Source: Limosilactobacillus reuteri subsp. reuteri (GTDB lineage Bacteria; Bacillota; Bacilli; Lactobacillales; Lactobacillaceae). Taken from it: a DNA stretch of 64,000 nucleotides. Shown here piece after piece: positions 39,257-50,859 of this stretch. The notes beneath the pieces are model-generated. The model saw only the letters and a list, made by a program, of their open reading frames with translations. It did no database searches and was not told the origin of the DNA. The first letter of the stretch is position 1. Every line of letters starts with the position of its first letter. A program made the translations under genes and the position numbers. The DNA is taken from the NCBI RefSeq assembly GCF_000016825.1, contig NC_009513.1:1077501-1141500 (forward strand). The letters run 5' to 3'.

Positions 39257-40840
39257 CTATCTAATATGTGTCTGTGACTCTTCTACCTCAACTTTATTAT
39301 CACTTATATACCCAATATATGGTGAAATAAAATCTCTAGCTATAGTTGATTTTGGCCCTAAAATTATCTTATCGTATTTTAGTTCTTCCTTAAAGTAGGT
39401 ATATAGAAAAGGAAATGGAAATGAACCATTTGTTTCTAACTCAATTTCTTTTGGGGAATTAATATGAAATCTTAATTCTTTTTCGTAAGAATATTCAATA
39501 TTCTTAAATAGGAAAGACATATCTTCAATAGTTTGAAATAAATTATTATCAGAACTAGAAGAAGAGTCTATTTCTTCTTGTAGCTTTTTTAGTTTTTTGT
39601 TTACTTTTTTAGCAAGAGCTTCTGAATCTTTTGATGAAGGAACACAAATGGTATTATCTATATTTTCATAATTAAAATAACATACATGAAATAGATTAAT
39701 TGATTGATTATTAATAATATTTTTTAGATATTCCTTATTATAAACAAGAAATACTCCTGTTGCATTCTCTGCATATAAGTTCCACATAGGTAAACTATCT
39801 TTAGCAATAGTTGCACAAGATACGTAATTTTGTGTGTTATGTGTAGATTCTTGGTTTAGAAAATTAAAAACTACTTTCCCTTCTAATGGGTCATTCATTT
39901 GATTAATATTTGTTAACCTCATATAAGGAATCTTAGGGTCTTCTTTTTTATTTTTTATAAGATAATGTATTGTGTTCAAACTAGTATAATGCCCGATAAT
40001 AACTTGCTCAATTTCTTCTTCCTTAACTTTTAATAATTCCCTTATATCCTTTACCAATTCCATTATTCTCGTATGACTATTTAAGATTTTATTTATTCTT
40101 TCATTTAATTCTTGATCTAGCTGGAATCTTGATCTAATTCTCTTCAAAATTATTTTACTTACTTCTTCTGAGTCTCTATTAGATTCATTAAACGATACAA
40201 TTAGTTCCACAAGTGGCTTTATGATATCAGTATCAGCATTAATAATATATTTTACAAAGTTATTTAAAAATGTTTCATCTTGATGAAGACTATTTAGAAT
40301 TTCTTTAAACGAATTTAGGTCAAAAAAATCAAATAAATTATGTTGATATTTTTTTAGTAATACATTCAAATAATAAATATCATCTTGTTTATCTCTAAAT
40401 AGTGTTTTATCAATCTCAGGAAATTCTATCTTCGAGTCTTTTTTAGTAATCTTTAATGTCGTTTCATCAAGTGTTATAACAGAATCTATAGAAATAATAT
40501 CTGAATCTACCACCAAAAGGTCGTTTAAATTTAACAATATCTGCTCCATATCTTCTAAGTCATACTCATTCTGCTTCAGAGTTTTATAAAGATTATCATA
40601 AAATTTTATAGAACACCCAAGAGAAATAAACTGACCTTTTTCAAGGTCTAATTCTCCATTTTCCATCCTACTTCTTATTCTATAATCCCCAATATATATA
40701 GGTTTTTCTTCTTGATTTACAGGTACATAGCTTACATTATATAAATCATAGTACCCATAGTCATTCCAATTATCATGTTCTAATATAAGAGAATTAGAAT
40801 TTAATTGTTGACTTCTATCGCTAATAACCTTGATATCCAT
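39257..40840 (-). CDS. DUF2971 protein with a long N-terminal extension
   Basis: The C-terminal ~210 residues fit DUF2971: YTSLNTIHYLI, RLTNINQMNDPLEG, SLPMWNLYAENATGVFLVYN and YEKELRFHI. The ~310 residues before it are not recognised and are acidic and helical. DUF2971 proteins occur in abortive-infection (AbiU2-type neighbours), phage and island contexts; the biochemical role is unknown. ATG 40840 is chosen because AGAAAGGA lies eight bases upstream; 29 further codons upstream are in frame but unsupported. It ends in its own terminator. Confidence 0.7.
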   Translation of the reverse strand: MDIKVISDRSQQLNSNSLILEHDNWNDYGYYDLYNVSYVPVNQEEKPIYIGDYRIRSRMENGELDLEKGQFISLGCSIKFYDNLYKTLKQNEYDLEDMEQILLNLNDLLVVDSDIISIDSVITLDETTLKITKKDSKIEFPEIDKTLFRDKQDDIYYLNVLLKKYQHNLFDFFDLNSFKEILNSLHQDETFLNNFVKYIINADTDIIKPLVELIVSFNESNRDSEEVSKIILKRIRSRFQLDQELNERINKILNSHTRIMELVKDIRELLKVKEEEIEQVIIGHYTSLNTIHYLIKNKKEDPKIPYMRLTNINQMNDPLEGKVVFNFLNQESTHNTQNYVSCATIAKDSLPMWNLYAENATGVFLVYNKEYLKNIINNQSINLFHVCYFNYENIDNTICVPSSKDSEALAKKVNKKLKKLQEEIDSSSSSDNNLFQTIEDMSFLFKNIEYSYEKELRFHINSPKEIELETNGSFPFPFLYTYFKEELKYDKIILGPKSTIARDFISPYIGYISDNKVEVEESQTHIR

Positions 40841-40939
40841 ATGTATAGTCCTTTCTCCTTTAACATGTAGATCATTTATTATACGCTTTCGTAGTAAGTA
40901 TTTGGAGTTAACCATACCAGTTGACAAAAATCCTCAAAA

Positions 40940-41785
40940 CTATTTTTCAATCTCCCCCATAAACTCACCTAACGCGGTCTGCCAATCGACAATCTCAAAA
41001 CCAGTATCTTCTGCCTTCTTCAAGCTCATAACTGAATGGCGAGGGCGGTAAGCTTTGGCTGGATATGCTGAAGAATCAACAGGAGCGACTTCAACATCTT
41101 TATCCTTTAAGATCTCGGTGGCGAATTCGTACCAGGAACAACTATTCTCGTTAGATAGTTGGTAGGTACCGAATGGCTGATTATGATCGACTAAGTACGT
41201 CATAAACTCTGCTAGGGTTCTAGTCCACGTTGGGCGGCCAAATTGATCGTTAACGACGGTGAGCTGATCATGGTCTTTGGCAAGACGAAGCATTGTGTAC
41301 ACAAAATTCTTGCCGTATTTACCAAAGACCCAGGATGTCCGAATGATGTAGTAATTAGCTAAGGTTTCTTGGATTACTTTTTCACCGGCAAGTTTAGCTT
41401 TACCATATTCATTTCGTGGATTAGTGGGTGCATCAACTTCATACTCGCCTTCATTGGTCCCATCAAAGACATAATCGGTACTGATGTAAACCATCTTAGC
41501 GCCAACTTTTTTAGCGGCCTCGGCAACATTACGCGTACCATCGGCGTTTACTTGCCAATTGAGATCTTTGGCAACATCTTCAGCGTTATCAACGGCGGTA
41601 TAAGCAGCACAATGATAAATTACTTCCGGCTCAAGCGCGCTAATCTTTTCATTTACAACGACTTGATCAGTAATATCCATTTGGTTCGAATCAAAGGCGT
41701 CATATGCAACCCCGCGTTCATCCAATAAATTACGTAATTCGGAACCGAGTTGACCATTAGCACCAGTAATTAAAATTTTTGTCAT
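40940..41785 (-). CDS. rfbD: dTDP-4-dehydrorhamnose reductase
   Basis: The 281-aa short-chain dehydrogenase makes dTDP-L-rhamnose in the last step of the pathway. It has the NAD(P)-binding ITGANGQLGSEL at the start, VYISTDYVFDG and the catalytic YGKAKLAGE (Tyr/Lys). The length is normal and the gene is intact. The upstream rfbB lacks its beginning, so this pathway copy is broken unless rfbB is present elsewhere. Confidence 0.95.
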   Translation of the reverse strand: MTKILITGANGQLGSELRNLLDERGVAYDAFDSNQMDITDQVVVNEKISALEPEVIYHCAAYTAVDNAEDVAKDLNWQVNADGTRNVAEAAKKVGAKMVYISTDYVFDGTNEGEYEVDAPTNPRNEYGKAKLAGEKVIQETLANYYIIRTSWVFGKYGKNFVYTMLRLAKDHDQLTVVNDQFGRPTWTRTLAEFMTYLVDHNQPFGTYQLSNENSCSWYEFATEILKDKDVEVAPVDSSAYPAKAYRPRHSVMSLKKAEDTGFEIVDWQTALGEFMGEIEK

Positions 41786-41880
41786 TTGTTTTCTCCTTAA
41801 TTAAAGCCAATTAATGATATAATCAGTTTGACAACAGCTCTCAATATTTTTCCATGTCATCCATCTGTTGTCCTTAAAGT

Positions 41881-41927
41881 AAGAGTCGTGCATCCCTTAA
41901 ACTTCGGGAATAACACGACTCTTTTTA
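41881..41927. terminator. terminator between rfbB remnant and rfbD
   Basis: The arms AGAGTCGTG and CACGACTCT enclose about 22 bases that themselves contain a small CCC/GGG stem; T-rich sequence follows on the plus side. It should stop transcription leaving the rfbB remnant. Confidence 0.7.
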
Positions 41928-41931
41928 TCTT

Positions 41932-43097
<1,166 letters not shown>

Positions 43098-43116
43098 GAC
43101 TTCTACTCCTCATGTA

Positions 43117-44118
43117 TTAATTTTTTAGACTATTTTGTAACAAGTTAGTGATCCGTTGTTGCTCACTGGTTGGCACCACTTCAAAGGCTTGACCGTCTTC
43201 ATTTTGCCCTCGCCCTTGCGCATGATCTTGAACGATGTGTTCGTTCGTATCACGATAGCTTTGCGCTAACCGCATCATATCATTGAAGGTCAAATCGGTT
43301 TGTGAGTTATCAGATACTGACCGTAAGAATGACCGGTTAAGAACCGTCTTATATGAAACGGACTTCTTAAGCAAAGCAGTAATTACTAACCGTTGCCGTT
43401 GTTGCCGACCATAGTCACCATCAGGATCGTCATACCGCATCCGACTGAATTGAAGGGCCTTTTTTCCATTCATGTGGTAGGTCTCACCCTTCTCAAAGTG
43501 ATAGCCTTCATAATCAAACGTCAATGGGGACTTGACATCAACTCCACCGACTTGGTTGATTGCCTTTTCCAAACCACCCATGTTGACTAAGACATAGTAG
43601 TCAATTGGGATATTGAAGTGGTCCTGGATCGTATTAATTGATTCCTTGACTCCCCCATAGGTATAAGCAGCATTGATCTTTGCTGGTGAATATTGCGGAT
43701 AACCCGGTAAGTTAACCTTCATATCCCGAGGAAGACTAACAATCGTGGTCGTCTTCGTCTTTGGATTCAAAGTCATTACCATGATCGTATCCGTCCGACC
43801 CTTATAATCCCGACCAAGTGCCCCGGTATCAGTTCCTAACAGGAGGATTGACACGGGTTTCTTTTGATCAAGCACCTTTTGCGCATCCCGCGACTTGGTA
43901 GCACCCGCGCTACTATACATATCATCGGTCGTTGATTTTAGGTTGTGCCATGCCATCCCCGCAAAGAACAGGGCGACGAGGACTAATACCCCTACAACTG
44001 ACCAGAAGATCTTCCATCCCCGGTGACGCCGATGATGTCTGTGGTGGTGATGATGGTGTTGTTCCGGTTGTTGCATACCATCATCATTATTCAAGGGTCG
44101 ATTATTTTCGTCTGACAT
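43117..44118 (-). CDS. LytR-CpsA-Psr family glycopolymer transferase
   Basis: The 333-aa protein has a cytoplasmic His-rich start (EQHHHHHHRHHRRHRG, residues 19-34), one membrane helix (about 36-58) and an LCP domain with LLLGTDTGALGRDYKGRTDT, SLPRDMKVNL and FSRMRYDDPDGDYGRQQRQR, the arginines that hold the lipid pyrophosphate. LCP enzymes attach teichoic acids or capsule to peptidoglycan outside the cell. It is first in the former polysaccharide operon, 20 bases before the wzz stub. Confidence 0.93.
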   Translation of the reverse strand: MSDENNRPLNNDDGMQQPEQHHHHHHRHHRRHRGWKIFWSVVGVLVLVALFFAGMAWHNLKSTTDDMYSSAGATKSRDAQKVLDQKKPVSILLLGTDTGALGRDYKGRTDTIMVMTLNPKTKTTTIVSLPRDMKVNLPGYPQYSPAKINAAYTYGGVKESINTIQDHFNIPIDYYVLVNMGGLEKAINQVGGVDVKSPLTFDYEGYHFEKGETYHMNGKKALQFSRMRYDDPDGDYGRQQRQRLVITALLKKSVSYKTVLNRSFLRSVSDNSQTDLTFNDMMRLAQSYRDTNEHIVQDHAQGRGQNEDGQAFEVVPTSEQQRITNLLQNSLKN

Positions 44119-44471
44119 AAAAAATTTCTCCCATTTTTGACTAACGCCGTAATTAAAAAAAATCCACTAGTGCAACAAGTTACATTACTGGAAACCTACA
44201 CTAACAATGGTAAATAACGAGTTACAAACTTTTTTAATATCAGTTGTCAGTCAATCAAATTTATAATTACTTAATACATTATTAAGAATGTAATACCGAT
44301 AGTCAAGGATGAATTTCATAACTTTTTCACATTTTCGTCAAATCATCAAGTTCCTTCTCTCTTTCCTTGTGATTATATCAGCCTTTTAACGGGCTAATTG
44401 CGAATTCTGATCGTTAATTACCTGTTTATTTCATTTTAGTTACAAATTCAAATTTGGTTGTTTTGCCTAAC
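44119..44471. promoter_or_regulatory. promoter region upstream of the LCP gene
   Basis: About 350 A+T-rich bases without a gene. They should hold the start site of the LCP/polysaccharide operon, but I cannot single out one convincing -35/-10 pair. Confidence 0.4.
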
Positions 44472-44505
44472 AAAAAAAGTGCCCAGGAAACTTTCCTTAG
44501 GCACT
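44472..44505 (-). terminator. terminator of the HxlR regulator gene
   Basis: The arms AGTGCCcAGGAAA and TTTCCTtaGGCACT form a stem followed on the minus strand by TTTTTTTG, directly behind the stop at 44515. Confidence 0.85.
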
Positions 44506-44514
44506 CACCGTTCG

Positions 44515-44913
44515 TTACATATATTCATTAAGCTTCTCATTAAACTCTATCAGCTCTGACATACTGGCATCTTTTTCCGGCTCAACGATCTGCGTGGAAA
44601 CTCGGTTAGCAGAGTCATCCATTTGTTGTCGCCCCCAGACGCTCATGGTTAGGACCATGTTACGCAAGTCATTACCATCGTCAGTCAATGAATACTTGTT
44701 TTCTTCATCGACAACTGGATTAACAATTCGCAAGTTCTGCAAGGACGTTATTTCTTCGTTAAGAGCAACATCTGTCAACTCTGGTAGCAATTGATGTAAT
44801 TCCTCAATGGCAAATGGCCGAAAGCCTAACCAAAAGATAATCCGTGGTTGCCATCGATCTTCTAAAACATCTAGTGTGTATTTTACGCCACACTCATCTT
44901 TCTTTTCAGTCAT
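44515..44913 (-). CDS. HxlR-family winged-helix regulator
   Basis: The 132-aa protein follows the HxlR pattern: an early cysteine (ECGVKYTLDVLEDRWQPRI), the FRPFAIEELHQLLPELTDVA recognition region, LNEEITSLQNLRIVNPV and NKYSLTDDGNDLRN in the wing. Such proteins are often redox or aldehyde sensors and repress a neighbouring gene, but no divergent partner is adjacent here. Single gene with its own terminator. Confidence 0.8.
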   Translation of the reverse strand: MTEKKDECGVKYTLDVLEDRWQPRIIFWLGFRPFAIEELHQLLPELTDVALNEEITSLQNLRIVNPVVDEENKYSLTDDGNDLRNMVLTMSVWGRQQMDDSANRVSTQIVEPEKDASMSELIEFNEKLNEYM

Positions 44914-45018
44914 AAAAATGCTCCATTCTATTACTTAAGCTACTCCTCTTCACCACCTATTATAACAAGCTAATGGACTAATGTTTAATTATTGTGCATT
45001 TTTGTGCTGTTTTTTCTC

Positions 45019-45543
45019 TCAGAACTTATTTATCACCCGTTTTACTTCTTTAACAAGTTCAGCGGGTGTTTCTTCGCCATATACCTTCTTATGAGCCTTA
45101 TTCAGAATATGTAAAACTGTTCGAATAAAGAGATCAAGTGCCAACTTACGAAGTTTCGTATAAACACAATAATCACCAAAGTAGGTTCGTTCGAAGAGCT
45201 CCCTTTTCACCTTCCCCAGGCGATGCATCCAGTATTCAAAGAGGGAAAGCTGGTCATTAGCAACTTCATCAGCGGCACTTACAATTCGCCGAAAAGTGCG
45301 CTCAGAAGTAGCAACTTGGACATGGTATTTGTCTCCTGCTCGGCCATTCATAATCATTTCTACCCTCTTATCACTCTCTAACTCACTAGCGTCCTCCATC
45401 AGATGAACCATGTAATAAATAACCTGTTCATTTGATGATCCACAAGTTGGCACTAGGCGATGGTGACCAGCAACATACCCCCGTGTTTGACAACCAACCT
45501 TAGCAAAATGCACTTCCATTTCATACTCTTGAACTACTCCCAC
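45019..45543 (-). CDS. hypothetical protein, 5' end altered by IS200/IS605
   Basis: I do not recognise this 174-aa protein. It looks soluble and has CQTRGYVAGHHRLVPTCGS near the start (two Cys and two His, possibly metal binding), then helical sequence with a basic end (ELVKEVKRVINKF). The frame now begins with GTG 45543 inside the right end of the IS; ATG 45519 may be the original start. The insertion probably removed its promoter. Confidence 0.5.
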   Translation of the reverse strand: MGVVQEYEMEVHFAKVGCQTRGYVAGHHRLVPTCGSSNEQVIYYMVHLMEDASELESDKRVEMIMNGRAGDKYHVQVATSERTFRRIVSAADEVANDQLSLFEYWMHRLGKVKRELFERTYFGDYCVYTKLRKLALDLFIRTVLHILNKAHKKVYGEETPAELVKEVKRVINKF

Positions 45544-45579
45544 TTAGCTAAACCTACGGTTTAATGCTTGAAGTGGGAG
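45537..45579 (-). repeat. right-end hairpin of the IS200/IS605 element and probable omega-RNA 3' end
   Basis: A 9-bp outer stem and an inner AAACC/GGTTT stem. In related elements the omega (re) RNA overlaps the 3' end of tnpB and this right end, with the guide taken from the flanking DNA; here that guide would start around 45532 and run to lower coordinates. Inference from family biology. Confidence 0.6.
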
Positions 45580-45677
45580 ATTCTGGAAACATCGCATACT
45601 TACCCTACCGATCCTGAACGAACCTTCAAGCAGAGGTTACGACTATTAACCAAGGCTCGTCCCGAGCCTAACTTTAT

Positions 45678-46852
45678 CTATCGGATAGCTAATCCTTTTT
45701 GCAAGATGACTTGTGCAGCGTTAATATCACGATCTAAATGTTTACCACAGTTTGGACAATCCCACTCACGTACCGCTAACCATTCCGATTTATTCAATCC
45801 TAACCGATGATTATTCTTCCCACAATTAGCACAAATTTGGCTAGTATATGACGGATTGACCTGAATAAGCTTTTTACCGTACCAGTCACACTTATATTGC
45901 AATATATCTACTAATTTTGACCAGCTAGCGTTAGCGATTGCCCTAGCTAAATGGTGATTCTTCATCATTCCCTTAGTATTAAGTTTTTCCAACACAATGA
46001 TGTCGTACTTTTTGACCAATTTAGTAGTGAATTTTTGTAGCTGATCCAACCGTTGGTTGGCAATCTTTTGCCGATACTTCGCCACCATAATACGAGCTTT
46101 CTGATAATTCTTAAAATCGTCTAATTGCCGTGGAACTAACACTTTATTATGATGATCCCAGGCGATTTCCTGCTGGGCCTTTAAGAACCGACGACTACGC
46201 AATTTCTCCCAACGATATAACTTTTTACGGTATTTGTCTTCAAAATGATTGATCGGTTCCTTGCATCCATCTGAAAGATTAAGTAATGACTTAAGTCCTA
46301 AATCGCCACCAATATATTTACTTGTTTTAGGAAGAGTTTGGTTTTCGCTTTCCACTAAAACAGTAATGTAATATTGACCAGCAACGTTCAGACGAACAGT
46401 GACATTCTTAATTTTACCCATTGGCAATCGACCAGCTCTAAAATAGACGATACCGAGTTTTGGTAACTTTATATGATGGCAATCTAAAACTTTAATATTG
46501 CCATTAACGTACTTTGAATTGTAGCTCTGAGAATATTTTCTGGATTTAAATCGAGGGAACTTATTTTGACCTTTAAAAAAGCGTTGAAAAGCATCGGCTA
46601 AATTGCGATTAGCACTTTGCAAAGCAGTTGATTCTGCTTGTTCAACCAAGGATACTCAACCTTAAGTTGTTTCAACAGATTATTCATCCCAAAGGCATTC
46701 ACAAATTTAGCTTCCGGATTGTTCTTGCGCCGTTCAATTTGCATATTAAGCATTTGATTCCATATAAAACGAACACAACCGAAGGTTTGCCAGAGCTGAT
46801 TTCGTTGTGCTGAATTTGGATAGATGCGCATTTTAACGGCTTTTAGAACCAT
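45678..46852 (-). pseudogene. tnpB: TnpB (IS605 OrfB) RNA-guided nuclease, frameshifted
   Basis: The N-terminal 84 residues (46852-46598: KAVKMRIYPNSAQRNQLWQT, FGCVRFIWNQML) and the remaining 323 (from about 46640 to 45678) are in different frames. The shift lies near EYPWL in 46640-46650; adding one base restores a continuous reading. The second part holds the RuvC triad (GGDLGL Asp116, VLEKLN Glu221, DRDIN Asp308 of the 323-aa frame) and the zinc ribbon CANC/CPNC. TnpB is the ancestor of Cas12. It is probably inactive here unless ribosomes slip. Confidence 0.88.
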
Positions 46853-47262
46853 TATTTTCTCCCTTGACTTTCAATATATCGTTTTAAAACTTCTAAAGGC
46901 GCTCCACCAGTGCTAATTAAGCAATAGCTTTGTGTCCAAAAGGCTGATTTCCAAAGATACTGCTTGATTTCTGGAAATTGTTTTTTGACCATTCTGGAGC
47001 TAGACGATTTGTAAGCATTTAAAAATTTAGCCATTTCCTTATGAGGTGTTGCTCTAAACAAAACATGTACGTGGTCCTGATCATGATTCCATTCTTGCAA
47101 ATTAATACCGTATGCTTGTCCCACAACTACAAAACGATGTTTAAGATATTCAGATATTTCATCGTTAATTACTTTTCGACGATACTTAACCACCATTACC
47201 AAATGGTAATTAAGTAAGTATACTGAATGATGATTTCTATCTAATTCTATTGTTATCACCAC
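46852..47262 (-). CDS. tnpA: IS200/IS605 transposase TnpA (Y1 HUH)
   Basis: The 136-aa protein has the HUH motif HVH (64-66, within NHDQDHVHVLF) and the catalytic tyrosine in KRYIES (Tyr129). It cuts and joins single-stranded DNA at the element ends. Its stop overlaps the tnpB start by one base. Intact, so it could still move the element and others with matching ends. Confidence 0.94.
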   Translation of the reverse strand: MVITIELDRNHHSVYLLNYHLVMVVKYRRKVINDEISEYLKHRFVVVGQAYGINLQEWNHDQDHVHVLFRATPHKEMAKFLNAYKSSSSRMVKKQFPEIKQYLWKSAFWTQSYCLISTGGAPLEVLKRYIESQGRK

Positions 47263-47365
47263 ATTTTATAGACATATACTAAATATATCATATAACAAAA
47301 GAAAAATCACTAACTTGCTTTAAGAGAGCGATTCATCCCCTACTTATAGAAGTATTCTCGCAAAT

Positions 47366-47584
47366 TTATGGATAAATTAGATTCGCCTGTACAAAACGAC
47401 TAAGAACATCTTTCAACCGTTCCCGAATAAGCAGCTGTTCCCCGTCGATTGTTAAGACAAACATTCGATTTTGATCGTAAGCTGTTAGCAACAAGGTGTT
47501 ATCCCACTGCACCAGATAGTTTGCCACCTCCCCATCAATTTTTAATTTATCCAGCATGGTCATATCGATTGTTTTACGAACCAC
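47366..47584 (-). CDS. small hypothetical protein, 72 aa
   Basis: The family is not recognised. The frame from GTG 47584 (after GGAGGAGA) reads VRKTIDMTMLDKLKIDGEVA and NRMFVLTIDGEQLL, two short beta-rich stretches. It is soluble and acidic. An upstream extension in frame lacks a start with a ribosome-binding site. It lies divergent from the sigma factor gene. Confidence 0.55.
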   Translation of the reverse strand: MVRKTIDMTMLDKLKIDGEVANYLVQWDNTLLLTAYDQNRMFVLTIDGEQLLIRERLKDVLSRFVQANLIYP

Positions 47585-47758
47585 AATTATCTCCTCCAAG
47601 CAAATCATAAAAAAGTGCAAATTCGTTGTAAAACGGTTCACTTTTAACTTGAATATTAAGATACTGGGATAAATCTACCCTGTCAACGTCTTTTTGGGAC
47701 ACTTTCGCCCTGCTTTATCGTTCGCTAAGACAATGGATTTTTTGATAAGTTAACGGTA

Positions 47759-47798
47759 CTCAAGAGCTCTTGAGAATATTTTTAAAGGATGTTCTCAA
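47759..47798 (+). promoter_or_regulatory. palindrome and hairpin before the sigma factor gene
   Basis: A perfect 16-bp palindrome (CTCAAGAGCTCTTGAG) at 47759-47774 overlaps the left arm of a second inverted repeat (TTGAGAA 47770-47776, TTCTCAA 47792-47798) whose loop contains AAAGGA, the ribosome-binding site of the sigma factor. It could be an operator or control translation. Confidence 0.5.
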
Positions 47799-47800
47799 CA

Positions 47801-48376
47801 ATGAATTACCAAAAAATTTCTGACGGTCTAACTTTTCTGATGAGCGATAAGCGGATCACGATTGTCCATGGAGTATTAAAGAGTCTCGGGATCTCACCGC
47901 GCCGGGACGACTATGATGATTTTGTCCAAGATGCTTCGATTATCTTTGCCCAGGCCTACGCTGATTTCTTACAGGAGACAGATGAGGTCGAAAACGAACG
48001 GGACTTGATGTGTTTTGCTTACCAACGGATGCGCTGGCGTTTACTGGACCGGTTACGGCGGCAGCAACTTGAAAGTTTCCTCTTTAATTACACCCTCGAC
48101 AATGAGGAAGATGATCATGACTACGACGAGACAATGGTTGACCATACAGCGACCGCCCCATTTGCTCACCTAGAAAATAGCGACTTTCTTAATTACCTCT
48201 ACCACCATTGTCCCCGCGTTCAACAACGGTATTTGATTGCCAAACTCAACCACCATTTGAGTGACCGGCAGATTGCGGATGAGTACCAGGTCAGCCGGGC
48301 AGCCGTTTCGCAATGGCGGCGAGGAGTGATTACCCGTGCCCACCAGATTCGTGCTAAAATGAAAGGAGAGTTTTGA
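47801..48376 (+). CDS. sigma-70 family factor, ComX/SigH-like
   Basis: The 191-aa protein has a region-2-like part (DYDDFVQDASIIFAQAYADF, FAYQRMRWRLLDRLRRQQ) and a region-4 HTH at the end (LSDRQIADEYQVSRAAVSQW). It resembles the alternative sigma factors of lactobacilli related to ComX, which direct late competence genes. ATG 47801 fits the AAAGGA site; the ATG at 47789 overlaps it. A small gene follows nine bases after its stop, likely in the same transcript. Confidence 0.78.
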   Translation: MNYQKISDGLTFLMSDKRITIVHGVLKSLGISPRRDDYDDFVQDASIIFAQAYADFLQETDEVENERDLMCFAYQRMRWRLLDRLRRQQLESFLFNYTLDNEEDDHDYDETMVDHTATAPFAHLENSDFLNYLYHHCPRVQQRYLIAKLNHHLSDRQIADEYQVSRAAVSQWRRGVITRAHQIRAKMKGEF

Positions 48377-48385
48377 GGTGAGAAT

Positions 48386-48622
48386 GTGGAAAAACATGAA
48401 ATTGACCGCCAAGCTAAGTGGCTCCATATTAAGTATGATGGCGAAGATCGCGATGATGAGTGTGTTAATGAGCTTAGCATTTACCAGAACACTGATGAGT
48501 CTGAGCTGCAAATGCTGGTATCAAATATTGATTTTGATAATATCAGCCATGATAATACTTTTGCACTGACAAAAGAGGACGCAAAGGTATTGATTGACTA
48601 CTTGCAAAAGTGGATTAACTAA
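48386..48622 (+). CDS. small acidic hypothetical protein, 78 aa
   Basis: GTG 48386 follows GAGGTGAGAAT. The protein (EKHEIDRQAKWLHIKYDGED ... ALTKEDAKVLIDYLQKWIN) is strongly acidic and soluble; no family recognised. It is co-directional with and nine bases behind the sigma factor gene, so it may modulate that factor or simply share its transcript. A terminator follows immediately. Confidence 0.55.
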   Translation: MEKHEIDRQAKWLHIKYDGEDRDDECVNELSIYQNTDESELQMLVSNIDFDNISHDNTFALTKEDAKVLIDYLQKWIN

Positions 48623-48657
48623 AAAAACAGGTCTGGATTGCTCCAGGCCTGTTTTTT
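48621..48657. terminator. bidirectional terminator
   Basis: The arms AAAAAACAGGtCTGGA and TCCAGgCCTGTTTTTT face each other between the converging small acidic gene and the next unknown gene; poly-A and poly-T tracts serve both strands. Confidence 0.85.
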
Positions 48658-48663
48658 ACTCAC

Positions 48664-49176
48664 TTACTTGATCTTTTCCCGATCAAAACTTTCACCCAAC
48701 ATCTTCCAATAATCCATGATCATCGCAAAGTCAATCGGACCTTGAATCTCGAGGTCAAGTTGGGTAATTTTTTGCAACTCATTACTCAATAAGACCCGGA
48801 AGTCAGTTAGTTTAATAATCGTTGAATGGGGCGATGGTGGGACTAAACTAAGGACGTGATCCATGAGGCCTTCAATCAAACCCGAGTAGAAGTCCATTAA
48901 GTCCTCACTTGGCAAGGCAGTTGGTTCTAATAAATGCTCTCGCTCTTTGTCAAAAATCTTATACCAGTGCGACATAGAGTTCCAGTACGCATTGTAGAGG
49001 CGTTTGCTTTCCTTATCAGCGTATTCTAACTGATAACGACTTAAAACTTTCCACTGTTCTAACAAATCAACATAGAGTGATTCATGAGGGAAAGCCGTGT
49101 CTTCCCGGGTTTCCTTAATAAAGTGTGCCAAATCATCAGTCATCTGAACCGGTGTTTTCATTTTCATTTCTCTCAT
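48664..49176 (-). CDS. hypothetical protein, 170 aa
   Basis: The family is not recognised. It is a soluble, helical, acidic protein (for example YVDLLEQWKVLSRYQLEYAD, NAYWNSMSHWYKIFDKEREH). It lies on the same strand as glpK with about 50 bases between, downstream of it. The start could also be three codons inside (MKMKTPVQ). Confidence 0.55.
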   Translation of the reverse strand: MREMKMKTPVQMTDDLAHFIKETREDTAFPHESLYVDLLEQWKVLSRYQLEYADKESKRLYNAYWNSMSHWYKIFDKEREHLLEPTALPSEDLMDFYSGLIEGLMDHVLSLVPPSPHSTIIKLTDFRVLLSNELQKITQLDLEIQGPIDFAMIMDYWKMLGESFDREKIK

Positions 49177-49222
49177 TTTCCTTTTATATTAGTTTGTTGA
49201 ATGGTGATCGGTGGTTTTTTAG

Positions 49223-50725
<1,503 letters not shown>

Positions 50726-50859
50726 TTATATTCATCCTTTCGCTGCTAATTGCGAGCAGTTTCTACCTATATAATGGGAAGAAACTTGATGGATTTTAGA
50801 TCATACAAAAAAGCCACCGTGCAAAGACTGAACTGCCTCCCCCGATGACTCTCTTGTTG

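Larger units (their letters stand above)
45533..47345 (-). mobile_element. IS200/IS605-family element (tnpA and frameshifted tnpB)
   Basis: The element has no inverted terminal repeats but subterminal hairpins. The right-end hairpin at 45537-45579 pairs CTCCCACTT with AAGTGGGAG around AAACCTACGGTTT. The left end near 47345 begins GGGGATGAATCGCTC. It encodes a Y1 transposase and an adjacent RNA-guided nuclease gene. Boundaries are approximate by a few bases. Confidence 0.85.

Noticed and set aside
38641-39398. Plus-strand frames of 72 and 114 codons
   Set aside because: They are antisense to the intron remnant and to the DUF2971 gene end, without ribosome-binding sites or family marks.
22138-41000. 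A single integrated prophage covering the island
   Set aside because: No integrase, terminase, capsid, tail or lysis genes are present; the island is built of defence-type genes and transposons.
41369-41728. 119-codon plus-strand frame
   Set aside because: It is antisense to rfbD, which is intact and clearly the real gene.
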